64,000 nucleotides of DNA from Epilithonimonas zeae (GTDB lineage: Bacteria; Bacteroidota; Bacteroidia; Flavobacteriales; Weeksellaceae). Of this stretch, positions 8,170 through 17,124 are shown piece by piece. Both the position numbers and the translations under genes were made by a program. The notes beneath the pieces were generated by a model. The model made no database searches. It worked only from the letters and a program-made list of their open reading frames with translations, and was not told where the DNA came from. How positions within the stretch are numbered: the first letter of the stretch is position 1; every line of letters starts with the position of its first letter. The stretch is taken from NCBI RefSeq assembly GCF_900141765.1, contig NZ_FSRK01000001.1, positions 2,294,001 through 2,358,000 on the forward strand, read 5' to 3'.

Positions 8170-9387
8170 TTATTCGTATCTCAATGCATTAATCGGGTCA
8201 CTCTGCGCCGCTTTTCTCGCAGGATACCAACCGAAAAATACACCTGTAATTGTACAAACCACAAAGGAAATCACAATTGAACTCGCTGTAACACTTACCG
8301 GCCAGCCTGCAAATTGCTGAATACAAAATGTAGAAATCAAGCCAATCAAAACACCGAGAACTCCGCCTGTGATGGAAATCAAAACCGACTCAATCAAAAA
8401 CTGCATCAAGATGTCATTTCCTTTGGCTCCAATCGCCATTCTCAAACCGATTTCTTTGGTTCTTTCTTTTACGGAAACGTACATAATATTCATAATTCCG
8501 ATTCCGCCTACGAGTAAAGAAATACTTGCAATCGCAACGAGAAGAATCGTCAACATTTCGCTTGTGGAGCTGAACATCGAGATAATCTCCTGCTGAGAAG
8601 AGACATTGAAATCATTGTCTTCATCAGATTTTATCTTATGTTGAGTTTCCATAATGGATTTGATTTCATTCACTGCGTTTTCAGAATCTTCCTCGCTCAA
8701 GGATGAAGCGACAATCGACTGAAGATAGGTCTGTGCCAAAATCCTTTTCTGAACAGCCGTGTAAGGCGCAATGATAATATCGTCTTGGTCTTGCCCGAAA
8801 GTATTTTCGCCCTTTTCTTTCAAAACGCCAATCACTTTGAAAGGAATATTTTTGAAACGAATCATTTTTCCAATCGGATTTTCATTAGGGAAGAGATTTT
8901 CCCGAACCGTTTTTCCGATGACGGCAACTTTCGAATAGGCTTCAACATCGTCTTCTGTAAACATCGAGCCTTCATCTACGCCCCAATCACGGATTTTCAG
9001 ATATTCTGGAGAAGTGCCATAAATTGAAGTTGGCCAGTTATTGGAACCAGCGATACTTTGTCCGCTCCCGTTGACCAAAGGCGAAATTTCTTTGATGAGT
9101 TTGGCTTGAGATTTAAGAACATTGTAATCTGCCAAAGTCAAAGTCTGCATCGCTGAAGGGTCTGAACGAACGCCACCCATCATTCCCGCTCCTGGACGAA
9201 TAGTGATGAGGTTCGCGCCCATACTGGAAATGTTCTTTTTGATGCTTTCTTTGGAACCTTCTCCAATTGCCAGCATCGCAATCACGGAAGCCACACCAAT
9301 GATGATTCCGAGCATTGTCAGCATTGCTCTGGTTTTATTGAGGAGAATCGCTTTCCAGGCTATTTTTAATAAATTGGTGAAATTCAT
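8170..9387 (-). CDS. MacB-type ABC transporter permease
   Basis: The 405-residue permease has one N-terminal membrane helix (residues about 20-42), a MacB-like periplasmic domain, and three C-terminal helices in an FtsX domain (ISLLVGGIGIMNIMYVSVKERTKEIGLRMAIGA). The family forms mechanotransmission pumps moving peptides, lipids or antibiotics with a MacA-type adaptor and TolC. Its ATPase is encoded separately at 10050, unlike Escherichia coli MacB where both are fused. The gene is last in the leftward tolC-adaptor-ATPase-permease series and is separated from the ATPase gene by about 660 bp of repeats. Confidence 0.93.
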   Translation of the reverse strand: MNFTNLLKIAWKAILLNKTRAMLTMLGIIIGVASVIAMLAIGEGSKESIKKNISSMGANLITIRPGAGMMGGVRSDPSAMQTLTLADYNVLKSQAKLIKEISPLVNGSGQSIAGSNNWPTSIYGTSPEYLKIRDWGVDEGSMFTEDDVEAYSKVAVIGKTVRENLFPNENPIGKMIRFKNIPFKVIGVLKEKGENTFGQDQDDIIIAPYTAVQKRILAQTYLQSIVASSLSEEDSENAVNEIKSIMETQHKIKSDEDNDFNVSSQQEIISMFSSTSEMLTILLVAIASISLLVGGIGIMNIMYVSVKERTKEIGLRMAIGAKGNDILMQFLIESVLISITGGVLGVLIGLISTFCIQQFAGWPVSVTASSIVISFVVCTITGVFFGWYPARKAAQSDPINALRYE

Positions 9388-9429
9388 TTTCTTGATTTTT
9401 TGTTACCGAAGATTCGGGATTTTTTTCCA

Positions 9430-9472
9430 TAGGTTTTACCTACGGCTACTCAAATTGAAGTCTACGACTTCT
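9430..9472 (+). repeat. Two-hairpin dispersed module, copy 1
   Basis: TAGGT-ttt-ACCTA (9430-9442) is followed by a 15-nt spacer and GAAGTC-tac-GACTTC (9458-9472). The same layout with different paired bases recurs at 9619-9661 and 9685-9726, and related hairpins occur near 47.9, 53.2 and 55.6 kb. Confidence 0.7.
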
Positions 9473-9480
9473 TTTAAAAA

Positions 9481-9587
9481 AACTTTTTGCAAACCTGACT
9501 TCTTCATTATTCTTTTCATTGTCGGGTTCATTTTTTCAGCTTCATTGCGTCTGCATTTTCGTCTGCATTGCAGGTTTGCAAAAAGTT
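9481..9587 (+). repeat. Hairpin element with 17-bp perfect arms, copy 1
   Basis: AACTTTTTGCAAACCTG at 9481-9497 is perfectly complementary to 9571-9587. The 73-nt interior contains repeated TTCATTG/TGCATT blocks. A diverged copy with compensatory changes in the arms is at 9734-9837. Confidence 0.8.
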
Positions 9588-9618
9588 CACAACATTAATT
9601 CCTCTTCATTTTTTTCCA

Positions 9619-9661
9619 TAGGTTAAAACCTACTGCTATTGATATTGAACCCTTCGGGTTC
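9619..9661 (+). repeat. Two-hairpin dispersed module, copy 2
   Basis: TAGGTT-aa-AACCTA (9619-9632) is followed by a spacer containing GCTATTGATATT and by GAACCC-ttc-GGGTTC (9647-9661). The layout matches copies 1 and 3 but the stems use other base pairs. Confidence 0.7.
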
Positions 9662-9684
9662 GTTGAATTTGATCTTTTAATCCA

Positions 9685-9726
9685 CGGGTTTCACCCGAGG
9701 CTACTCACATTGAAGTCTACGACTTC
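9685..9726 (+). repeat. Two-hairpin dispersed module, copy 3
   Basis: CGGGT-ttc-ACCCG (9685-9697) is followed by spacer GCTACTCACATT and GAAGTC-tac-GACTTC (9712-9726). Confidence 0.7.
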
Positions 9727-9733
9727 TTTAATA

Positions 9734-9837
9734 AAACTTTTGTAAACCAACCTCTTCATTATCTTTTCATTGTCGGTTTCATTTTACGTCTTCATTGCAT
9801 CTGCATTTCGGTCTTCATTGTAGGTTTACAAAAGTTT
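9734..9837 (+). repeat. Hairpin element, copy 2, with compensatory arm changes
   Basis: AAACTTTTGTAAACC at 9734-9748 pairs perfectly with 9823-9837. Relative to copy 1 the arm TTTTGC became TTTGT and the opposite arm changed to match. The interior is recognisably the same (CTTCATTATC, CATTGTCGG, TTCATTGCATCTGCATT). Confidence 0.8.
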
Positions 9838-9910
9838 ACTTCATTAATTCATCTTCATTGAGATTTCTAAATATATATTTGAACAAGTTTCTTTTTAACA
9901 TTGAATCAAT

Positions 9911-10017
9911 CGTAGCCCGACTTGAGCGGAAATCCTTTTTTGCCAAACTTCAAGTTCTATTTAGACTGAAATCGTCCGCAAAAAAGATTTGGAGCGGAAG
10001 GCGGATTAGCTACCCAA
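9911..10017 (+). ncRNA. Structured dispersed element, copy 1 (possible Flavo-1-like RNA)
   Basis: Outer stem TAGC/GCTA (9913-9916 with 10008-10011), inner CCG/CGG with a bulged ATTA on the 3' side, an internal loop carrying GAGCGGAA on both strands, then a second stem ATCcTTTTTTGC/GCAAAAAAGAT. It lies just 3' of the stop of the ATPase gene at 10050. The class and strand of transcription are inferred; see the covariation finding. Confidence 0.55.
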
Positions 10018-10049
10018 ACCTAACAAAGTGGTTCGACGGAGTCAAAAAA

Positions 10050-10787
10050 CTATTCTGCTTTTGGAAGTTTTACTAATTCATCTTTGGCAATCAGTCGGTT
10101 TTCTACTTGCTTGTCTTCTTTGATGATTCCGTCTCGCAAAATCACAGTTCGTTTGCTGAATCTCGCAATGTCATCCTCGTGGGTTACGAATCCAATCGTG
10201 ATTCCTTGGTCATTGAGTTCCTGAAAAAGATTCATCACTTCGTAGGACGTTCTGGTGTCGAGATTCCCCGTTGCCTCATCTGCCAAAAGGATTATCGGAT
10301 GATTAACCAAAGCTCTCGCAATCGCAACTCTCTGCTGTTGTCCGCCTGAAAGCTGACTCGGAACGTGTCCCATTCTGCTTTCCAAACCGACCTGTTTCAA
10401 GGCTTTCACAGCGCGCTCCCTTCTCTCTTCCGCCGACACTTTGGAATTGTAGAGCAAAGGCAACTCTACGTTTTCCAGCGCGCTGGTTCTAGCCAATAAA
10501 TTGTATGATTGAAATATGAATCCGATTTTTGTATTCCTGATTTCCGCCAGTTGGTTTTTGTTTAAATCTTTGACCAAAACACCATCGAGTTCGTAAGTTC
10601 CCGAAGTTGGCTGGTCGAGACATCCCAAAACATTGAGGAATGTTGATTTTCCCGAACCACTGGTTCCCATAATCGTCACAAATTCACCTTCGTTGATAGT
10701 CAAATCGATGCCTTTCAAAGCGTGAACGATTTCGTCGCCCATTTTGAATTCGCGTTTCAGGTTTTCTATTTTGATAATGGGTTTCAT
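10050..10787 (-). CDS. MacB-type ABC transporter ATP-binding protein
   Basis: The 245-residue ATPase of the LolD/MacB group has Walker A GTSGSGKST at 41-49, a Q-loop (FQSYNLL) near 92, signature LSGGQ at 146-150 and Walker B ILLADE at 166-171 followed by the D-loop ATGNLD. It should power the permease encoded at 8170 together with the adaptor at 10924 and TolC-like channel at 12203. It lacks any fused membrane domain. The gap to the adaptor gene (136 bp) holds a 14-bp inverted repeat. Confidence 0.95.
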   Translation of the reverse strand: MKPIIKIENLKREFKMGDEIVHALKGIDLTINEGEFVTIMGTSGSGKSTFLNVLGCLDQPTSGTYELDGVLVKDLNKNQLAEIRNTKIGFIFQSYNLLARTSALENVELPLLYNSKVSAEERRERAVKALKQVGLESRMGHVPSQLSGGQQQRVAIARALVNHPIILLADEATGNLDTRTSYEVMNLFQELNDQGITIGFVTHEDDIARFSKRTVILRDGIIKEDKQVENRLIAKDELVKLPKAE

Positions 10788-10804
10788 TGTAGTTGATTTG
10801 TTGG

Positions 10805-10905
10805 TTAGTTAATTAGTTGTCAGTTTTTTAGTTAAATATTTGATTTGTAAAATCGATAAATCGTTGTTTCGTTAATAACTGATTAGCTTAAAACTAATTA
10901 ACTAA
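10805..10905. repeat. Inverted repeat between adaptor and ATPase genes
   Basis: TTAGTTAATTAGTT at 10805-10818 is perfectly complementary to AACTAATTAACTAA at 10892-10905, with 73 nt between. The whole gap is built from GTTAAT/AACTAA-like text. It could form a large AT hairpin in the operon transcript. Confidence 0.6.
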
Positions 10906-10923
10906 ATAACTGAATACTAAATT

Positions 10924-12177
10924 TTAATTCGGTGGACCTTGGCTTGAACTTGATTTTTTGTTGTTATTATTTGGTCTTTTCGGCATAAATGGACTGCTTC
11001 CGTCTCCGCTCGATTTTGTAATAGGTTCTGTCTGCTCGTCAAGTGAGGTTACGATTTGTTCGTTTCCTGAAAGTCCGTTGACCACCTGAATATTGATTCC
11101 GTCATTAATTCCGATTGTGATTTGTTTCTGGGAAAGACTTCCGTCGTTATTTTTAATCCAAATATATTTTTCCTTGTTTTTTCCGGTTTTGATTTCGGGA
11201 ATTTTTGCCGTGATTTGATTTTGCTGATAATATTTCTGCAAAGTTTCCGTATCAGGAGTGAAAGCGATTGCCGAAGCCGGAATTGTATTGGTATCTTTTA
11301 ATTCCTGAGTGAAAATTGTGATGGTTGCTGTCAAACTTGGTTTCAGTTTTTGTTCAGGATTATCGGCATCGATGATGACGGTGTAAGTCACAACATTGGA
11401 TTCTGTAGTTGCGGACAAACGAACCTGACGAACTCGACCACTGAAATCTTCCTGAGGATAGGCATCCACCGTGAAACTCACACGCTGACCAACTTCTACT
11501 CCACCAATATCTGCTTCATCCACATCCGCTTCCACCTGCATTTTGGTAATATCTTTTGCAATGGTGAAAAGCGTTGGCGTTGTCATACTTGCCTGTACAG
11601 TTTGCCCTTCTTCCACTTCTCTACTCAAAATAATGCCGTCAATCGGAGCATAAATATTGGCATAACTCAAATTGGTTCTCGCCTGCGCCAAAGCTGTTTT
11701 TCTCTGACTTACGGTTTCCTGAGAGTTCTTAACCTGATAAAAAGCCTGCTCGTAATCTGCCTTGCTAATCACTCCGGATTTGAACATATTACTTTGACGA
11801 TTAAAGTTTTGCTGGTAATAATTTAGTTCGTTTAGTGATGCGTTATATTGCGCTAAAGCATTGTTCACAGATTCCTGAAGATTGGTTTTGTCCAATTCTG
11901 CCAAAAGCTGACCTTTTTTAACCTGAGAATTATAATCAACATAAATATTATTGATGATTCCCGAAACCTGCGTTCCCACATCTACTTGGTCAACAGGTTC
12001 TACAGTTCCGGTTGCAGTAACCGAAGTTGTAACATTCTGCTTTGTTAATTTTACCGTTTGAACCGCAATATTGCTCGTTTTTTCTGTTGTAAAATATTTA
12101 TAAACGAAGAAAATAACAATCGCTGAAACAAGAACGATAATAGAATTTTTGAAGTATTTTTTATATTTTGGATTCAT
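10924..12177 (-). CDS. Periplasmic adaptor (membrane fusion) subunit, HlyD/MacA type
   Basis: The 417-residue protein has an N-terminal anchor helix at about 10-27, paired barrel-sandwich (lipoyl-like) segments (VTATGTVEPVDQVDVGTQ and YANIYAPIDGIILSREVEEG), an intervening coiled coil at about 95-165, and a beta-barrel domain. The C-terminus is a Ser/Asn/Lys-rich tail. It bridges the inner-membrane ABC pump and the TolC-like channel. It starts 25 bp after the channel gene's stop. A Pro/Asn/Ser-rich last 35 residues are probably disordered. Confidence 0.93.
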   Translation of the reverse strand: MNPKYKKYFKNSIIVLVSAIVIFFVYKYFTTEKTSNIAVQTVKLTKQNVTTSVTATGTVEPVDQVDVGTQVSGIINNIYVDYNSQVKKGQLLAELDKTNLQESVNNALAQYNASLNELNYYQQNFNRQSNMFKSGVISKADYEQAFYQVKNSQETVSQRKTALAQARTNLSYANIYAPIDGIILSREVEEGQTVQASMTTPTLFTIAKDITKMQVEADVDEADIGGVEVGQRVSFTVDAYPQEDFSGRVRQVRLSATTESNVVTYTVIIDADNPEQKLKPSLTATITIFTQELKDTNTIPASAIAFTPDTETLQKYYQQNQITAKIPEIKTGKNKEKYIWIKNNDGSLSQKQITIGINDGINIQVVNGLSGNEQIVTSLDEQTEPITKSSGDGSSPFMPKRPNNNNKKSSSSQGPPN

Positions 12178-12202
12178 AATCTTGATGTTTTTCCTGTTAT
12201 TT

Positions 12203-13507
12203 TTAATTGGCAGTTAATGCTTTTCCTTGATAGAAATTCAGCAGTTGAGTGTACAAAACCGACATATATTTTGATTGAAGGTAAGTTTGTTCATTCGTCA
12301 AATAAGTGTTTCTGCTAACGGCCAATTCCGTTGTTGTCAAACCTCCGAATTCATATTTTTTACTGGCTAAATCATAAGCGAGCTTTGCATTGTCTCTCGC
12401 CACTTTCGATGATTTTTGCTGAGCTTGATTGGCGATTGCGTTCTGCCAAGCGGTTTCGATGGATGAATACAAAGTCTTGCTTGCACTTATTTTATCGAGT
12501 TTATTTTGTTCGATATCGATTTGAGCTAATTTGACATTCGTATCGTTTTGCTTTTTCGAGAAAATCGGGACATTCAGAGACAAGCCAACCGACTTGTTGA
12601 AATTGTTTTTAAACTGATTGAAATAGCTGTAATCTTGAGTGCTCGTAAAACCTGTATTCAAACCTGCAGCGGCAGAAAGTGTCGGTTTGTAACCAGCTTT
12701 CGTAATTTGAAGTGCTTTTGCAAGAATCTCGTTCTGAGAATCATAAATTTTCAAATCAGGAAGATTTTCGATTGCTTGAGCAAAAACTTGTTGTTTATCC
12801 GGAATGGATTCCATTAAATCGGTCAGTTTTATCTTTTCGATTTGAAAATCAATACTTGGGTCAAGTTCCAATAATTGTTTTAGTTTCAAAACCTGCTGAT
12901 TGTAAAGGTTTTCGCTGTTCACAACCGTGTATTGATTCTGCGCATCCTGAGTTTCAACATCCGCCAAATCCAATTTTGAAATCGCTCCGTTTTTAAATTT
13001 GGTCTGAGTTAATTTCAATTCCTGAGCGGAAGAACTTGCTGTATATTTTGCACTTTCGATGCCTTCATAATAATATAAAGCCTGCAAATAAGCATTCAGA
13101 ACGTTCAAAACGATATTATTTTCAGCTTGTTTTTGATATAATGAAGACTGGTCGAGAATCATTTTGTTCTGTTCGATTTGAAGATTCAGTTTATTTCCTT
13201 GATAAATTGTCATATTTCCACTTAAACCGAAACTATTTGACAAAATATTCTGATTCACAAATGAACTCGTAATCGGGTCGATACTGGAACCATTCGTCAA
13301 ACCCAAAGAAGTTGTCCCATAAATTGTCGGAAGTTTGTTGTTCTTCTGCTGTTGATAATTCAACGATGCGGTCGTCTTGTCCAAAACCGTTTTCTTTACG
13401 GTAATGTTGTTTTGTACAGCGTAATCAAGACAATCCTCAAGTGTCCAGACTTTTTGAGCCGGAGCAAGGATTCCGATGAAAAGCAATATGATGATATATT
13501 TTCGCAT
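12203..13507 (-). CDS. TolC-family outer membrane efflux protein
   Basis: The 434-residue protein has a signal peptide (MRKYIIILLFIGILAPAQ) and two related OEP repeats rich in Gln/Asn and long helices (LDYAVQNNITVKK; LDLADVETQDAQNQYT; AKLAYDLASKKYEFGGLTTTEL). This is the layout of trimeric outer-membrane channels. It is the promoter-proximal gene of the leftward export operon and diverges from the dehydrogenase gene at 13736 across a 228-bp gap. Substrate is unknown. Confidence 0.93.
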   Translation of the reverse strand: MRKYIIILLFIGILAPAQKVWTLEDCLDYAVQNNITVKKTVLDKTTASLNYQQQKNNKLPTIYGTTSLGLTNGSSIDPITSSFVNQNILSNSFGLSGNMTIYQGNKLNLQIEQNKMILDQSSLYQKQAENNIVLNVLNAYLQALYYYEGIESAKYTASSSAQELKLTQTKFKNGAISKLDLADVETQDAQNQYTVVNSENLYNQQVLKLKQLLELDPSIDFQIEKIKLTDLMESIPDKQQVFAQAIENLPDLKIYDSQNEILAKALQITKAGYKPTLSAAAGLNTGFTSTQDYSYFNQFKNNFNKSVGLSLNVPIFSKKQNDTNVKLAQIDIEQNKLDKISASKTLYSSIETAWQNAIANQAQQKSSKVARDNAKLAYDLASKKYEFGGLTTTELAVSRNTYLTNEQTYLQSKYMSVLYTQLLNFYQGKALTAN

Positions 13508-13735
13508 TGTTCGTCTGTTTTACGGGAACAAAGTTGTCTCATATAGAAAATAATATCAAATCTAATAGACTAACTGAGGGATTTTATAGAAGAAAGTCAA
13601 GATTGTTTCGATAAGAAATTTCATCATTGATTCAGTATGAAACATTTAAGAAATAATTAACTGTCAGAGACATTTGCTTTGCATCATTTTTGCTTTAAAT
13701 AAGGCATCAATAAACAAATTAAAATTTCATTTATT

Positions 13736-14485
13736 ATGAAAATTCTAGACAATAAAGTAGCTTTGGTTACAGGCGCAGGTTCAGGAATTGGACTTGCCAT
13801 CGCAAAATTATACGCTAAAGAAGGCGCAAAAGTTGTGGTTTCCGACATCAATGAAGAACACGGAAAATCAGCTGTTGAAGAAATCAAATCGGAAGGTGGA
13901 GAAGCGACTTTTGTAAAAGCAGACACATCAAATCCAGAGCAAGTTGAAGCCTTAATAAAAGCAACAGTTGACGCCTACGGAAGATTGGACATCGCCTGCA
14001 ATAATGCGGGAATCGGTGGCGAGCAAAAACTAACAGGAGATTACAGCATCGACAGTTGGAAAAAAGTTCTTGACGTGAATCTTGACGGTGTTTTCTACGG
14101 CTGTAAATATGAATTAACTCAAATGGAGAAAAACGGAGGCGGCATTATCGTCAACATCGCATCTATCCACGGAACAGTAGCCGCGCCACTTTCTTCGGCT
14201 TACACAACTTCAAAACACGCAGTTGTCGGATTAACCAAAAATATCGGTGCGGAATATGGACAGAAAAATATCCGTTGTAATGCAGTTGGTCCAGCTTATA
14301 TCGAAACGCCACTTTTGGAAAGTGCAAGTGGCGATATGAAAGAAGCATTAATAGCTAAACATCCAATGGGAAGATTAGGAAGACCTGAGGAAGTTGCAGA
14401 ATTGGTTCTTTTCCTAAGTTCTGATAAATCTTCTTTTATGACTGGCGGTTATTATCTTGTTGATGGTGGTTATACGGCGGTTTAA
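13736..14485 (+). CDS. Short-chain dehydrogenase/reductase
   Basis: This classical 249-residue SDR has the cofactor motif TGAGSGIG at 12-19, NNAG at 88-91, catalytic S142, and Y155-x3-K159 (YTTSK). D36 after the second strand (VSDINEE) suggests NAD preference. Substrate is not determinable. It is monocistronic, with a strong terminator at 14510-14539, and divergent from the export operon. Confidence 0.93.
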   Translation: MKILDNKVALVTGAGSGIGLAIAKLYAKEGAKVVVSDINEEHGKSAVEEIKSEGGEATFVKADTSNPEQVEALIKATVDAYGRLDIACNNAGIGGEQKLTGDYSIDSWKKVLDVNLDGVFYGCKYELTQMEKNGGGIIVNIASIHGTVAAPLSSAYTTSKHAVVGLTKNIGAEYGQKNIRCNAVGPAYIETPLLESASGDMKEALIAKHPMGRLGRPEEVAELVLFLSSDKSSFMTGGYYLVDGGYTAV

Positions 14486-14509
14486 GATTTAGACAAATAA
14501 AAATATTAG

Positions 14510-14539
14510 AAGCATTCATTAAAAGTGAATGCTTTTTTT
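14510..14539 (+). terminator. Intrinsic terminator after the SDR gene
   Basis: AAGCATTCA and TGAATGCTT form a 9-bp stem with a 7-nt loop, followed by a run of T. Confidence 0.9.
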
Positions 14540-14566
14540 ATGATATTTACAAAACAATCTTAACCT

Positions 14567-16132
14567 ATGAAAAATCAAATCATAACATTTACTCTATTTT
14601 CTACTTCTTTTTTTCAAGTAGCCTTTGCCCAGATTTCTCCAAGAAAAATTGATTCTTTGATGGAAAAATCAATGAAAGAATTCAATGTTGTAGGTGCTTC
14701 TATTGCTGTTATCGAAAACGGAAAAATTGTTCTTGAAAAAGGTTACGGGATGAAATCTCTAACTACAAAAGAACCTGTAAATCAATTTACCAATTTCCAG
14801 ATTGCTTCTAATAGTAAGGCTTTTACGACTGCCGCACTTTCTATTTTGGTAGATGAAGGAAAAATAAAATGGGATGACAAGGTCACAAAATACATTCCTG
14901 AGTTCAAAATGTATAATAATTACGTCACTGAAAATTTTATTATTGAAGACCTTTTGTGCCACAGAAGCGGACTCGGAATGGGAGCCGGCGATTTGATGGA
15001 ATTTCCTGCGGGAAGCGATTTTGGGATTAATGACGTTATTACAAACTTACAGCATTTCAAACCCGTTTCGCCGTTTAGAACTAAGTGGGATTATGACAAT
15101 CAGTTATATTTTGTTGCAGGAGAATTGATTAAAAGAGTTAGCGGAATGTCTTGGGAAGATTTTATACAAACGAGAATTTTTCAACCTTTACAAATGACGA
15201 ATTCTTATCCTGCCAATTCTTATATCAAAGACTTTTCAAATATTGCAACACCCCATATTGTTAATTTAAAAGAGAAAACAACTGTTCCTCTTTATGATTT
15301 TGGTAGTAAGATGAACGGTGCTGCCGGAAGCATTTTTTCTAATGTAAATGATATGGCAAAATGGGTTCAGCTCCAGTTGAATGGTGGAAAATATGGCGAA
15401 AAATCCGATAAAACACTATTTACAAAAGACCGTCAAAACGAGATGTGGAAAATCCATACTGTAATGGATTCTCATTTCGAAGAACGTTACAAAACACATT
15501 TTTCAGGTTATGGATTAGGTTTCGATTTATCCGATATGAACGGAAGTTTTGTAGTAGAACATACGGGAGGATTGGATGGAATGTTGTCAATTGTGAGAAT
15601 GATTCCTGATAAAAAATTCGGGATTATTGTTCTTACTAATACGCAAGATGGTGGAATCTACCTAGATTATGCCGTTGCAAATATACTAACCGATTATATT
15701 CTGAATGTGCCTAAAGAAGACTGGATTTCAAAATATTCTGCGAGATTCAAAAACCGTTTAAAAGAAGGAGATGCAATTACTGATAAAGTTTGGAAAACTG
15801 TAGCTGATAACAAAAATGTGAAAATAAAAAATGAAGATTATATCGGAATCTATGAAGATAAATGGTTTGGAAAATGTGAGGTTTTTATGAAAGATAATCA
15901 ACTATGGTTCAAGTCTTATCGTTCTCCAAAACTTAATGGCCCGATGAAATTCTATAAAGCTAACACCTTCGCCATCCAATGGGAATATAGAGGTTTTGAC
16001 GCCGATGCCTTCGCCATTTTCACATTGGATGAAGAAGGAAAAGGACAAAGTATAAAAATGAAAGGCATCTCTCCGAATATCGATTTTAGTTTTGATTTTC
16101 AGGATTTGGATTTACAAAGATTATCCAAGTAA
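14567..16132 (+). CDS. Serine hydrolase, beta-lactamase class C/PBP fold
   Basis: The 521-residue secreted protein has a signal peptide ending at AFAQ (residue 22), the SxxK motif S81-N-S-K84, a YxN motif Y176-D-N178 and the third motif HTGG in the second half. Residues from about 385 form a C-terminal DUF3471-like domain. Enzymes of this family are D-aminopeptidases, esterases or of unknown substrate; resistance activity should not be assumed. It starts after a terminator and is alone. Confidence 0.9.
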   Translation: MKNQIITFTLFSTSFFQVAFAQISPRKIDSLMEKSMKEFNVVGASIAVIENGKIVLEKGYGMKSLTTKEPVNQFTNFQIASNSKAFTTAALSILVDEGKIKWDDKVTKYIPEFKMYNNYVTENFIIEDLLCHRSGLGMGAGDLMEFPAGSDFGINDVITNLQHFKPVSPFRTKWDYDNQLYFVAGELIKRVSGMSWEDFIQTRIFQPLQMTNSYPANSYIKDFSNIATPHIVNLKEKTTVPLYDFGSKMNGAAGSIFSNVNDMAKWVQLQLNGGKYGEKSDKTLFTKDRQNEMWKIHTVMDSHFEERYKTHFSGYGLGFDLSDMNGSFVVEHTGGLDGMLSIVRMIPDKKFGIIVLTNTQDGGIYLDYAVANILTDYILNVPKEDWISKYSARFKNRLKEGDAITDKVWKTVADNKNVKIKNEDYIGIYEDKWFGKCEVFMKDNQLWFKSYRSPKLNGPMKFYKANTFAIQWEYRGFDADAFAIFTLDEEGKGQSIKMKGISPNIDFSFDFQDLDLQRLSK

Positions 16133-16206
16133 AATAAGAATGAAAAAAATAATAGATGTTAGTAACTTAATTAATATATTTCAATAGAAAACTGACTCAT
16201 TTTTAA

Positions 16207-16214
16207 TAAATTTG
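16207..16214 (+). promoter_or_regulatory. Bacteroidota -7 box for thyA
   Basis: TAAATTTG, an exact TAnnTTTG match, lies 22 bp before the thyA ATG, giving a very short leader. Confidence 0.6.
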
Positions 16215-16236
16215 ACTCTTCAATTAAGAATTCAAA

Positions 16237-17031
16237 ATGCAAAACTACCTTGATTTACTTCAGCATATTTTAGACAACGGAACCGATAAAACCGACAGAA
16301 CAGGAACGGGAACACGAAGCGTTTTCGGTTACCAATTACGTTATGATTTGTCGAAAGGATTTCCTTTGGTTACTACAAAGAAAGTGCATTTGAAATCTAT
16401 TATTTATGAATTGCTTTGGTTTATTAAAGGTGATACGAATACGAAATATCTGACTGATAATGGGGTTTCAATTTGGAATGAATGGGCGGATGAAAATGGA
16501 GATTTAGGTCCAGTTTACGGCGCACAATGGAGAAGTTGGAGCGGAGCCGATGGAAAAGTGGTTGACCAGTTTTCTGAAGTAATTGAACAAATCAAAAAAA
16601 ATCCAGATTCCCGCAGATTAATAGTTTCCGCTTGGAACGCCGCAGAAATTCCTAATATGGCTTTGGCACCTTGTCACGCTTTGTTTCAGTTTTATGTGGC
16701 AGATGGAAAATTGTCGCTTCAGTTATATCAAAGAAGTGCGGATGTTTTCCTAGGAGTTCCTTTCAACATTGCGAGTTATGCGCTTTTATTGATGATGGTT
16801 GCGCAAGTTACTGGACTTGAAGTTGGAGATTATGTTCACACTTTTGGTGATGTCCATATTTATAACAATCATTTTGAGCAAGTCAACAGACAGCTTTCCC
16901 GAGAAACAAGACCTTTACCAACAATGAAACTGAATCCTGATATCAAAGATATTTTTGATTTTGATTTTGAAGATTTTACTTTGGAAAATTATGACCCGCA
17001 TCCGGGGATTAAAGCACCAGTGGCGATATAA
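16237..17031 (+). CDS. thyA: Thymidylate synthase
   Basis: The 264-residue protein is the same size as Escherichia coli ThyA and converts dUMP to dTMP with methylene-tetrahydrofolate. The active-site Cys is C146 in [12 protein letters not shown]; the phosphate-binding arginine segment (RTGTGTRS) is at 21-28 and [10 protein letters not shown] at 125-134. The C-terminus ends in APVAI, as expected for the family. No dihydrofolate reductase gene is adjacent in this window. Confidence 0.98.
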   Translation: MQNYLDLLQHILDNGTDKTDRTGTGTRSVFGYQLRYDLSKGFPLVTTKKVHLKSIIYELLWFIKGDTNTKYLTDNGVSIWNEWADENGDLGPVYGAQWRSWSGADGKVVDQFSEVIEQIKKNPDSRRLIVSAWNAAEIPNMALAPCHALFQFYVADGKLSLQLYQRSADVFLGVPFNIASYALLLMMVAQVTGLEVGDYVHTFGDVHIYNNHFEQVNRQLSRETRPLPTMKLNPDIKDIFDFDFEDFTLENYDPHPGIKAPVAI

Positions 17032-17035
17032 AATT

Positions 17036-17059
17036 AAGTGGGTAATTCCCACTTTTTTT
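17036..17059 (+). terminator. Intrinsic terminator after thyA
   Basis: AGTGGG and CCCACT flank a short loop and are followed by a T run. Confidence 0.85.
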
Positions 17060-17124
17060 GTAACAATCCTCTAAAAATCAAGACTTATAAACTTTAAAAT
17101 AACATCGATTATAAATTCGTAAGA

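Larger units (their letters stand above)
9388..10049. other. 662-bp repeat-filled gap inside the export operon
   Basis: No protein gene is supported here. The gap is almost fully accounted for by three two-hairpin modules, two long hairpins and one structured element, listed separately. It splits the co-oriented ATPase and permease genes. Confidence 0.75.

Noticed and set aside
9203-9598. Plus-strand frame of 131 codons opposite the permease and repeats
   Set aside because: Antisense to a well-supported permease at one end and built of repeats at the other.
14567-16132. Antibiotic-resistance beta-lactamase
   Set aside because: Class C-like motifs are shared by many esterases and peptidases; length and C-terminal DUF3471-like domain point away from AmpC.
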